Origin: Symbiobacteriaceae bacterium
GTDB lineage: Bacteria; Bacillota; JAAYKD01; WRDA01
Length of the DNA stretch: 5,694 bases
Assembly: GCA_009783675.1 (NCBI GenBank)
Contig: WRDA01000105.1
Span: 1 to 5,694 of the forward strand
Direction of reading: 5' to 3'
The notes under the pieces: model-generated
The model's input: the letters and a program-made list of their open reading frames with translations, nothing else
Databases searched by the model: none
Told to the model about the DNA's origin: nothing
In this document: piece by piece, positions 1 to 5,556 of the stretch
Layout of the letters: each line of letters opens with the position of its first letter
Position numbering within the stretch: position 1 is the first letter of the stretch
Program-made: the position numbers and the translations under genes

Positions 1-303
1 AGGTACTGCTCATCCAAAGGAGTTGAAAAGCAGGTAAAACAGGGGCGGTTTATTTTACCTTGCCGAAAACGGCAGGTATCAAACTACCTGAAGGGGCCTT
101 ATCGCCTCTCTACGGCCATCCTGACGCTTCGTTTTTTGGAGGTGTTGTCGTATATGTCTAATATTGGTCATCCTCCCAAGAACTATGACACCGAAAGCAC
201 TTTGCCAGCCACTTCCCTACCTAGTTGGGAGCATTTCTCTCCCCCGTTGTCTTTCGCCATTCTTCCTAATCGACGATGGCAGCATGCAGACCCTTGCTGC
301 TGA
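1..303 (+). other. Unassigned open frame entering from the window edge
   Basis: One + strand frame is open from base 1 to a TGA at 301-303, so it could be the 3' end of a gene that starts outside the window. An internal ATG at 154 would give only 49 residues; a GGAGG lies 11 nt upstream of it (138-142), which is rather far. I recognise no domain. The translation is basic at first and then rich in proline and serine, which does not look like a typical folded protein. The first 90 bases are dense in inverted repeats, so the stretch may be non-coding or a decayed gene. I name no function, and the frame may be open by chance. Confidence 0.2.
31..88 (+). repeat. Overlapping, mutually exclusive inverted repeats
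   Basis: Three inverted repeats share bases. AGGTAAAA (32-39) pairs with TTTTACCT (53-60). ACC plus TGCCG (57-59, 61-65) pairs with CGGCA plus GGT (70-77) around an AAAA loop, with one bulged T. GGTA (75-78) pairs with TACC (85-88). The first and second share 57-60, and the second and third share 75-77, so only some can form at once. That layout occurs in attenuators and at mobile-element ends. No T tract follows directly, and the function is unknown. Confidence 0.45.
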
Positions 304-375
304 TACCGCTGTAACTGTTGCCCACTTCATAGAGTTGCGAGCTAGACGAAAATGACCGGAAAGGTATACTTAAAG

Positions 376-406
376 GAACGCCTGTGAACATGCTTCACAG
401 GCGTTC
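376..406 (+). repeat. Perfect 13-bp hairpin upstream of the recombinase
   Basis: GAACGCCTGTGAA (376-388) and its exact reverse complement (394-406) flank a 5-nt loop, CATGC. The stem is GC-rich for its surroundings and is followed by TAAATATCTATATTTA. It could be a factor-independent terminator closing whatever lies upstream, although the tail is mixed A/T and not a clean T run. The arms also carry the GAACG motif seen in the next palindrome, so it may instead be a protein binding site. The structure is certain; its role is not. Confidence 0.6.
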
Positions 407-420
407 TAAATATCTATATT

Positions 421-448
421 TATATATAGAGAACGTTCTTTATATATA
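421..448. repeat. 28-bp near-perfect palindrome, possible recombinase site
   Basis: The centre AGAACGTTCT (430-439) is a perfect palindrome. It is flanked on both sides by alternating TA runs that keep the symmetry, with one mismatch (429/440) over 28 bp. It ends just before the AGGAGG at 448-453 and lies about 110 bp upstream of the serine recombinase start. Crossover sites of the resolvase family are dyads of about 28 bp, often placed upstream of the recombinase gene, so a res-type site or autoregulatory operator is plausible. This rests on position and symmetry only. Confidence 0.5.
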
Positions 449-460
449 GGAGGAATTAAG

Positions 461-559
461 GAACATTATGAAGTAATTAGACTATATGGTTGTGATCCTC
501 ACCTTCAGCTTACTGACGAAGAGAGTTACGCAGCACATCCAGGGGAGGCTTATGTATGA
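461..559 (+). pseudogene. Start-less open frame coupled to the recombinase start
   Basis: From the GAA at 461 one frame reads about 32 codons to a TGA at 557-559. That TGA overlaps the recombinase ATG as ATGA, the usual geometry of translational coupling. The residues look protein-like (acidic and mixed, including HYEVIRLYGCDPHLQL). There is no ATG, GTG or TTG in frame. The ATG nearest the Shine-Dalgarno sequences (AGGAGG at 448-453, AAGGA at 459-463) is at 468, in another frame, and reads only Met-Lys-stop. Either this is the tail of a gene that lost its start by indel or truncation, or the frame is open by chance and ATGAAGTAA is a mini-leader. I recognise no family. Confidence 0.3.
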
Positions 560-1158
560 TATTTGGTTACGCCAGAGTGTCTACAGCAGAGCAGAGCGTG
601 GAGCGTCAGGTTAGAAAGTTCGAAGACTTGGGTATAGTCCCTGACTGTATATTCATTGATAAAAGCAGCGGAAAGGATTTTCAACGGGAGCAATACCAGG
701 TTTTAAAGTTGAAGCTACGCGAATTTGATCTAGTTTATCTGGACTCGCTTGATCGACTTGGCCGCTCCTATGATGCGATACAAGATGAGTGGCGTCATAT
801 TACACATGTTATCGGTGCTGATATTGTAGTCTTGGAACAGGAAGCTCTGTTTGACAGTCGTAAGTTTAAGGCCATGGGGGATATTGGAAAGGTGCTTGAG
901 ACCCAGTTCCTTTCTCTTTTATCCTACATAGCTGACCTGGAACGTAAGAAACTCCTTACAAGACAGCGTGAAGGGATAGAAGTGGCTAAAAGCAAGGGTG
1001 TGCGCTTTGGTCGTCCTTATAAGCCTCTCACCAGAGAACAGGAGAGGATTATTGGCGAGTGGCGAGAGGGGAAAATAAGCGCAGTTGATGCTATGCGGTT
1101 GACCGGCTTAAAGAAAACTGCGTTTTACAGGAAGGCTAAGAAGTATGAAGGAAGGTGA
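556..1158 (+). CDS. Serine site-specific recombinase (resolvase/invertase family)
   Basis: This 200-residue protein should carry out DNA inversion, or resolution of cointegrates, through a covalent 5'-phosphoserine link. The N-terminal catalytic domain (about 1-120) opens with GYARVSTAEQS, giving the nucleophile Ser9 and the conserved Arg7. It continues with LDRLGRS (65-71), which supplies the other active-site arginines. Residues 121-148 form the long E helix used for dimerisation and minor-groove contact, ending in KSKGVRFGRP. About 159-196 form the C-terminal helix-turn-helix. The length matches small resolvases of about 180-200 residues, and nothing is truncated. GGGGAGG at 542-548, 7 nt upstream, supports the ATG at 556; the ATG at 552 is out of frame. 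The upstream palindromes may be its binding sites, and the IS66 fragment downstream places it in mobile DNA. Resolvase and invertase cannot be told apart from the sequence. Confidence 0.93.
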   Translation: MIFGYARVSTAEQSVERQVRKFEDLGIVPDCIFIDKSSGKDFQREQYQVLKLKLREFDLVYLDSLDRLGRSYDAIQDEWRHITHVIGADIVVLEQEALFDSRKFKAMGDIGKVLETQFLSLLSYIADLERKKLLTRQREGIEVAKSKGVRFGRPYKPLTREQERIIGEWREGKISAVDAMRLTGLKKTAFYRKAKKYEGR

Positions 1159-1420
1159 CTGCTCTCTTTGGCCTTGGGCCGAAGATGTGTTTAGATTGGA
1201 CAATGACTGGTTATTCGCCAGTACTGTAGCCGGTGTGCAAGCCAGTTCTGTGGTTTATTCTCTCATCGAGACAGCGAAAGCGAATGGTCTTAAGCCTTTC
1301 GAGTACCTTGAGTTTCTCTTCGAAACGCTGCCAAATGCAAAGAGTAATATGATCGATTCTCTTCTTCCCTGGGGGGAAGCTATACCGCAGCGATGTAAGC
1401 CGGCTGTCATGGAGTATTAG
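1145..1420 (+). pseudogene. tnpC: IS66-family transposase (TnpC), C-terminal fragment
   Basis: The recognisable part begins near residue 17 (base 1193). It runs through NDWLFASTVAG, then VYSLIETAKANGL, and ends at LLPWGEAIPQRCK. These are the hallmarks of the C-terminal element of IS66 transposases. A full TnpC has roughly 500 residues with a DDE catalytic domain; only about 75 recognisable residues remain and all catalytic residues are missing, so it cannot transpose DNA. The first 16 residues do not look like IS66 and partly lie over the recombinase 3' end (14-nt overlap), so the ATG at 1145 is probably accidental. No strong Shine-Dalgarno decides a start. The truncation point lies within about 40 bp of the recombinase stop, which suggests the recombinase segment was joined into or replaced part of an IS66 element. 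Confidence 0.85.
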
Positions 1421-1465
1421 TAGAGCAACGATCCTGGTAACTGATGGTATCTATTTATACAGGTG

Positions 1466-1498
1466 ACTTGAATTACCACATGTGTTTATTCAAGTTTT
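1466..1498 (+). terminator. Weak terminator-like hairpin after the IS66 fragment
   Basis: ACTTGAAT (1466-1473) pairs exactly with ATTCAAGT (1488-1495), and the last T begins a TTTT run (1495-1498). Inside the loop, CACATGTG (1477-1484) is itself a palindrome that can extend the arm across a 3 by 3 internal loop. The stem is AT-rich and the T run short, so termination would be weak. It lies about 45 bp after the IS66 fragment stop. Confidence 0.3.
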
Positions 1499-1523
1499 AT
1501 GGAGTTATTGTAGCATCGGGGAC

Positions 1524-1560
1524 GGTTAAGCTAAAGGTGATGATCTATCGATCGCTTACC
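1524..1560. repeat. Imperfect inverted repeat ending in CGCTTAC, possible IS66 end
   Basis: GGTTAAGC (1524-1531) and GCTTACC (1554-1560) form an imperfect inverted repeat. IS66-family elements commonly begin GTAAGC and therefore end GCTTAC, and GCTTAC occurs at 1554-1559, about 135 bp downstream of the TnpC fragment on the expected side. This could mark the right end of the broken element. A six-base match is weak, and the left end is not identified. Confidence 0.2.
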
Positions 1561-2002
1561 ATATGACTATGGTCACTTAACGTACAAAGCCACCTTTTGT
1601 TATATGAGTCAATATAATGCCGAATGGGCAGAAAAGTCACGATTGCGACCCCAAGCACGCCACCTATATATTCGATGATCCTCAAATTTTACCTAGAAGG
1701 GCTCATCCGCACTTCCCGATACCTCTTTCCAGTCAATGTTCTGGATTATTGAAACCTAATACTGCCTGGTTGCTTTCTCTATATGGCCCATTAATGTCTA
1801 TCCTCTATGTGTTGTCTTTACAACAATATAGCTTGGCGACCTTTCAAAATGCTGTGTTAATAGAGGTCACACAATTATTCCGTATAATCTTGCATTCCTC
1901 TATATTGACACCTATGTCACTTGTTGCTAACATAGCCTCGCTGGGAGTTCTCCTCTTCGTTTAGTGCAGCGTCGATGTATGGCTCCGTGTATATGTTACA
2001 TA

Positions 2003-3679
2003 TTATTGTGCATTGTGACCATTCCTTATAATTTTTGTGGATCCAGTTTTAACAAAGGCAGAAGTCCTGATTTCGTAATGATGTATGCGTTTGTACAGTG
2101 GAAGTGTGCGATTTACACGATCTATTTCTTGTTGAAGAATAGTTCGGATACTGTCTTCATCACTAGCGTCAAACATCTCCATGTTAGGAAAGATCTCAGC
2201 CACAATCTCAACTACTCCATTCACGACAACTTGATTGTTGTATACGACGGCTTCTTGTATGTAGGAAATACTAGAGAGAAGTACTTCCAACTCTTCTGGA
2301 TAAATGTTCTTCCCGTTGCTACCCTTGATAATATTCCGGATCCTACCTGTTACGTATAGATAACCATCAGTACTTAGACGACCAATATCACCGGTATGAA
2401 ACCAACCATCGGTAAAAATTACTTCATTCGTATCGGGGTTTTTATAGTAGCCACTCATTACCGGGGCGCCTCTGACAAGTATCTCTCCTTCATCGGAATC
2501 TGTATCTTTATCAATCATTATCTGAAAGCTTGGGAGGACAGTGCCCAAGCTACTCTCGCGATAATATGCGGGTTGATTACATGTGACAAAGCATGCACAC
2601 TCTGTCAAGCCGTATGCTGTGATAATATCGATTCCTATGCTACAAAAGGCTTCAATATACCGTTTATCAAGAGGTGCTCCTCCGGTACCGATTATCTTTA
2701 GTTTTCCGCCCAATGTTGCTCTTATATCTTTAAAAAAGAAATTGCGGAGATCAATACCGACAAACAGTAATATAGTGGATAGTTTCATCATCCATTGATA
2801 CATTCGTTCTTTCCTCGATGATTTAATCTTTTCCAATACTCGAATATAAAGCATTTCAATAATAAGAGGAACAACAACAAGATATGTTGGTCGGAAACAG
2901 AGTAAATCTTCGGAAAGATACCTGACGCTTTTTGGTAAAGTCATAGTGCCTCCGCGAGCTACTTGGTAGAGCAATACACCAATAAAACCTGCGGCATGGT
3001 AAAGAGGAAGTAATAATATGCTTTCCAGCCCGAAGTCTATGGTTTCCAACATACTTTTTACATATGCAGTCAGCCCAGCGTGTGTATGCATCGCTCCTTT
3101 AATGTTGCCAGTAGTACCGGAAGTGAAGAAGATGGCGGCTGTGCTTTGATTATCTAGTGAGCAATCAAAGAATATTGTATCTCCATGTGACAGATAGCTA
3201 CTTCCTTGAATGATCAGATCAGAGAAACTAATTGCGCCACTTCTTTTGCATTGCATATTTACAAAAGTTGTATTGCTAGCTGGATTAATTAATGTTTCGA
3301 CTAGATCGTGGTAAGTATCCGAGTAGATTAGCATATCACAGTCCGCATAATTGAGGGCACTATATAAACCCTCCGCAGTCACTTCCTTGTCTACGGGAAT
3401 AAAGGTGCTTGCACTAGATATGATGGCAAAAGCTACCACAATAAACTCGTAGTTGTTCTCGCTAAAAATGACTATATGCTTACCGCTCCCGTAACCACGC
3501 TTGAGTAATGCGGTCCCAAAAGAAGCTACATCATGACAAAACAGCGAAAAAGACTTGCGGACCATTTCATCACCGTCTCGATATTGGAAAGCTATACTTT
3601 CAGAGTGGAGCTTAGCCGAGGCAAGCAGAAGTTGTCTTAGATTGCTAACTTCGTTGTAAATACTGTATTTATTTTCCAT
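2003..3679 (-). CDS. AMP-forming acyl-CoA/acyl-ACP ligase (ANL superfamily)
   Basis: This 558-residue enzyme should adenylate a carboxylic acid with ATP and pass the acyl group to a thiol, either CoA or the phosphopantetheine arm of a carrier protein. In order: the P-loop-like motif TSGTTGNIKG (186-195); GTGGAPL (331-337); YGLTE (356-360); GWFHTGD (425-431); the hinge and Lys-loop region GRIRNIIKGSNGKNIYPEE (445-463); and a C-terminal TGSTKIIR whose Lys549 matches the catalytic lysine of adenylation. The insertion before GTGGAPL resembles long-chain fatty acyl-CoA synthetases, suggesting a fatty or other hydrophobic acid. The ATG at 3679 is preferred because AAAGGA lies 8 nt upstream; starts further up (TTG at 3712, ATG at 3706) have no such site. 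The ACP gene ends 45 nt upstream, which points to the ACP as the likely acceptor, by inference. All core motifs are present; the substrate cannot be read. Confidence 0.92.
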   Translation of the reverse strand: MENKYSIYNEVSNLRQLLLASAKLHSESIAFQYRDGDEMVRKSFSLFCHDVASFGTALLKRGYGSGKHIVIFSENNYEFIVVAFAIISSASTFIPVDKEVTAEGLYSALNYADCDMLIYSDTYHDLVETLINPASNTTFVNMQCKRSGAISFSDLIIQGSSYLSHGDTIFFDCSLDNQSTAAIFFTSGTTGNIKGAMHTHAGLTAYVKSMLETIDFGLESILLLPLYHAAGFIGVLLYQVARGGTMTLPKSVRYLSEDLLCFRPTYLVVVPLIIEMLYIRVLEKIKSSRKERMYQWMMKLSTILLFVGIDLRNFFFKDIRATLGGKLKIIGTGGAPLDKRYIEAFCSIGIDIITAYGLTECACFVTCNQPAYYRESSLGTVLPSFQIMIDKDTDSDEGEILVRGAPVMSGYYKNPDTNEVIFTDGWFHTGDIGRLSTDGYLYVTGRIRNIIKGSNGKNIYPEELEVLLSSISYIQEAVVYNNQVVVNGVVEIVAEIFPNMEMFDASDEDSIRTILQQEIDRVNRTLPLYKRIHHYEIRTSAFVKTGSTKIIRNGHNAQ

Positions 3680-3724
3680 GGTGCACATCCTTTGGTTGTG
3701 GTGCATTGCCAATCGTCTATGTAA

Positions 3725-3958
3725 TCAATGTATTTCCAGTCTTTCATTTATATAGGAAACGATGTCCTTTACGATGAGAAAACTACTAAAATCACGATCT
3801 GGTATGTTTATGTTGAACTCCGCCTCAATCTTCAGAGCAAGGCTCAGGATGTCTAAGGAACATAATCCGAGATCAGTTAGAATATTACTATCAGGTTTGA
3901 TTTTACGACTATCTATGTTTGCTACGACAGAAATCACAGAGACTACTTTATCGAACAT
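3725..3958 (-). CDS. Stand-alone acyl carrier protein
   Basis: This 77-residue acidic, helical protein matches the length of typical bacterial ACPs. The motif DLGLCSLD (29-36) places Ser34 where 4'-phosphopantetheine is attached; the usual Asp before that Ser is Cys here (CSLD, not DSLD), which is uncommon. Helix II (LDILSLALKIEAEFNI) follows, then NIPDRDF and a closing helix (IVKDIVSYINERL), as in the family. The ATG at 3958 gives the family length and has AAGGAG 10 nt upstream; an upstream TTG (3994) and ATG (3979) would read through that site and add a non-conserved tail. The gene lies 72 nt after the intact GNAT and 45 nt before the ligase. It probably holds the acyl group made by the ligase. 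A role in primary fatty-acid synthesis is less likely, because no fab genes adjoin it. Confidence 0.9.
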   Translation of the reverse strand: MFDKVVSVISVVANIDSRKIKPDSNILTDLGLCSLDILSLALKIEAEFNINIPDRDFSSFLIVKDIVSYINERLEIH

Positions 3959-4030
3959 AATATAAATACTCCTTATCATTTGCTGCTTATTCAATAATGC
4001 TGAATCCTCATTCCTTTTACATCATGGCCT

Positions 4031-4621
4031 CTAGCAATCTACAGTTACACCTGCAAGGTGTCTTAAGTCCTCTCTTCGCTCATACCACTCTAGAGCTAAG
4101 ATTGAGTAAATACTTTTGTCCCAAAATTTATCTCCGCGAAAATAACTTTCCCGAATTACCCCTTCGAACGTTAGGCCCATTGTAGCCAGGAGCAACGCGG
4201 ATGCTCTGTTATACTCATAAGCGCTGCAATAGACACGGTTCAGACCTAGTCCTTCAAAGCATATACGTAAAAGATCATAGCCTATCTTAGTAGCATAGCC
4301 TTTATTCCAAAAGTCAGTCTCAGCTATCATAATACCGACCTCTGCTTTGCGATTAATTCTATCAATTGTGTAGATAGTGCCCATACCAATCGGTAAATCT
4401 TCGACTGTAGCAATCAGACCGACTCGGGTTTGAGAACTGTATGTACCTCTAACAATGTCATTGCGTAGTTGATCTAGAGAATAAGGTACAGTTTTCATGT
4501 TTGAGCCAAAGTTAACTTGATCGTCGTTGTACCACTTATACAACAATACTGCATCATCAGGTTCTATGGCACGTAAATAAACAGTTTGATGTAATACCAA
4601 TTTTTCATTTAGCTTACTCAT
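4031..4621 (-). CDS. GNAT-family N-acyltransferase (RimJ/RimL-like)
   Basis: This 196-residue protein has the layout of the RimJ/RimL-type branch of the GNAT superfamily: LRAIEPDDAVLLYKW at the N-terminus (16-30), a central strand ending at VGIMIAETDFW, and the acyl-CoA pyrophosphate loop NKGYAT (106-111). The helix YDLLRICFEGLGLNRV (115-130) follows, then NRASALLLATMGL (138-150) and the closing FWDKSIYSILALEW (166-179). These enzymes move an acetyl or longer acyl group from CoA, or in some branches from ACP, to an amine. The ATG at 4621 lies within ATGAGTAA, overlapping the stop of the previous gene by 8 nt, with only a weak GAGG site; translation is therefore probably coupled to that gene. 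The ACP and ligase genes downstream suggest ACP as a possible acyl donor, by inference. The acceptor is unknown. Confidence 0.88.
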   Translation of the reverse strand: MSKLNEKLVLHQTVYLRAIEPDDAVLLYKWYNDDQVNFGSNMKTVPYSLDQLRNDIVRGTYSSQTRVGLIATVEDLPIGMGTIYTIDRINRKAEVGIMIAETDFWNKGYATKIGYDLLRICFEGLGLNRVYCSAYEYNRASALLLATMGLTFEGVIRESYFRGDKFWDKSIYSILALEWYERREDLRHLAGVTVDC

Positions 4622-5147
4622 TAGTAGCCTCAGATGTCACTTGAGATCCAATCCACTCGGTTATAAGGACAGAAAAAATACTTTTATCCCAGAACCGTCC
4701 CATCCGAAATACACCTTGCCTTTCTGTTACTTCTAGTACAGCACCAAGTGATCTCCATAGATTTTCGCGATCAAGAACGTTTTCATAAGTGCATGTATAA
4801 ACACGATGCATTGAAAACTCTTCGAAGCATATTCTTAGCAACTCATAAGCAATTATTCTTTCTATTTCGTACTCGTTATCAGTAACATCATTAACAGTAA
4901 CAGTAATTTCACAGTTGCGTCTGCTCCTGTCTATGCTTGTGATCATTCCGAGACCAATAGGTTGATTGTTAGTTTCAAATACCAGATAGCAATTAGGGTC
5001 ACTATTGTATGAACCAGCCTCTAAAGATTTACGAATAATATGTTGTGATAAATAAAAAGAACTAATGTTATTATTAGCCACACTTAACCATTTATATAAA
5101 TGCACAGCATCATTCGGTTCAATTGCTCGATGAAATATCTCTGACAA
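4614..5147 (-). CDS. Degenerate GNAT paralogue, first gene of the operon
   Basis: This 177-residue protein is clearly related to the next gene's product: RAIEPNDAVHLYKW (7-20) against RAIEPDDAVLLYKW, ELLRICFEEFSMHRVY (102-117), and FWDKSIFSVLITEW (152-165). Where the neighbour has the glycine-containing acyl-CoA loop NKGYAT, this one reads NEYEIER (91-97), with no glycine or alanine. The Asn of NRASALLLA is also replaced. CoA binding is therefore doubtful, and it may be a pseudoenzyme or a regulatory partner. The start is TTG at 5147, preceded 8 nt upstream by TAAGGAG; no ATG lies early enough to keep the conserved RAIEP region. It overlaps the next gene by 8 nt. The paired arrangement suggests tandem duplication followed by divergence. 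Confidence 0.8.
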   Translation of the reverse strand: MSEIFHRAIEPNDAVHLYKWLSVANNNISSFYLSQHIIRKSLEAGSYNSDPNCYLVFETNNQPIGLGMITSIDRSRRNCEITVTVNDVTDNEYEIERIIAYELLRICFEEFSMHRVYTCTYENVLDRENLWRSLGAVLEVTERQGVFRMGRFWDKSIFSVLITEWIGSQVTSEATNE

Positions 5148-5155
5148 CGCACCGT

Positions 5156-5162
5156 CTCCTTA
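5156..5162 (-). promoter_or_regulatory. Ribosome binding site deciding a TTG start
   Basis: The - strand reads TAAGGAG, then 8 nt, then TTG (5147). It is the strongest Shine-Dalgarno site near this gene and supports translation from TTG. The conserved N-terminal GNAT motif begins only seven codons in, so a later start would remove it. Confidence 0.75.
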
Positions 5163-5169
5163 TACAAAG

Positions 5170-5197
5170 ATAATGTTTCTTATTTACAGGATGTCAA
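5170..5197 (-). promoter_or_regulatory. Sigma-A-type promoter of the acyl operon
   Basis: On the - strand a perfect -35 box, TTGACA (5197-5192), is followed after 16 nt by CATTAT (5175-5170), which matches four of six bases of the -10 consensus. Transcription would begin around 5163 and leave a very short leader carrying the Shine-Dalgarno of the first gene. No operator dyad is obvious around it. The promoter sits at the edge between the AT-rich operon and the more GC-rich flank. Confidence 0.6.
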
Positions 5198-5306
5198 CCT
5201 CGAAAGAGCACTCCTCGCTGAACGACCGGGGCCTCTGCACTGCTATGCGAGAGAAGCTCCGGACTTGCATACTGACATCATGCAGAATCTGATCACGAAC
5301 GATCGC
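5198..5306. other. Intergenic boundary between operon and flank
   Basis: This stretch of about 110 bases between the operon promoter and the stop of the small membrane protein holds no gene I can support. A + strand frame is open across it into the membrane gene, but it has no start with a Shine-Dalgarno. The only structure seen is a short inverted repeat TGCAT/ATGCA near 5265-5285. No terminator is evident for the leftward membrane gene, so its transcript may read into the acyl operon. Confidence 0.4.
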
Positions 5307-5507
5307 TCAGCGGTTCTGACGCAGGGTTCCTACCATGGTGTAGATCACCGCAACGACTACTATTAACTGAAGCAGGCGCGTAGGCCAGGGATTCTCGGAG
5401 TTGATGGCAATGACAGCCAGGAGAAAGATCACCACGACGATGCCGACCACCTTCAAAAAGTCAGGGATAACAAGTTTTCGCCCCTTCTTTGGTTCCTCAT
5501 TGTTCAT
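5307..5507 (-). CDS. Small two-pass membrane protein, function unknown
   Basis: The product has 66 residues. A charged N-terminus (NNEEPKKGRK) is followed by a hydrophobic segment at about 17-36 (LKVVGIVVVIFLLAVIAI), a short loop (NSENPWPTR), a second hydrophobic segment at about 46-61 (LLQLIVVVAVIYTMVG), and a basic tail (TLRQNR). Two membrane helices with both ends inside are expected from the charge pattern. The ATG at 5507 is chosen because AAAGGTGG lies 8 nt upstream; an upstream TTG at 5588 would extend the frame by 27 codons across the end of the preceding gene with no such site. It follows the partial gene by 49 nt on the same strand, so the two are probably cotranscribed. I recognise no family. 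Confidence 0.65.
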   Translation of the reverse strand: MNNEEPKKGRKLVIPDFLKVVGIVVVIFLLAVIAINSENPWPTRLLQLIVVVAVIYTMVGTLRQNR

Positions 5508-5556
5508 GACCCAAACCACCTTTCTGTATGTTCGTTGAACTCTCAAACATTTACCC

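Larger units (their letters stand above)
1421..2002. other. Gene-poor spacer, 580 bases
   Basis: I see no convincing gene here on either strand. A + strand frame of 115 codons (1617-1964) has no Shine-Dalgarno and an unlikely composition. The - strand is broken by stops into pieces under 35 codons. The stretch is AT-rich and holds the hairpin at 1466-1495, a possible IS66 end near 1551-1559, and a short inverted repeat CCATA/TATGG (1559-1572). No clear terminator for the leftward operon ending at 2003 is visible, so its transcript may run into this spacer. Confidence 0.5.

Noticed and set aside
164..355. 63-codon + strand frame rich in proline and leucine
   Set aside because: No Shine-Dalgarno, no recognisable domain and an unlikely composition; it overlaps another equally open frame.
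1617..1964. 115-codon + strand frame with hydrophobic stretches
   Set aside because: No ribosome binding site before the ATG, no family resemblance, and a biased composition typical of chance frames in AT-rich DNA.
1917..2000. 28-codon frame right after the ligase stop on the - strand, as a possible frameshifted C-terminus
   Set aside because: The ligase already ends a normal distance after its catalytic lysine, and the extra residues resemble no known ligase tail.
1964..2798. Several + strand frames (1964-2359, 2396-2701, 2583-2798)
   Set aside because: They lie antisense to the acyl ligase, whose catalytic motifs make its frame certain; they are shadows.
3762..4185. + strand frames at 3762-3965 and 3997-4185
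   Set aside because: They are antisense to the ACP gene and to the 3' end of the intact GNAT gene, with no start signals of their own.
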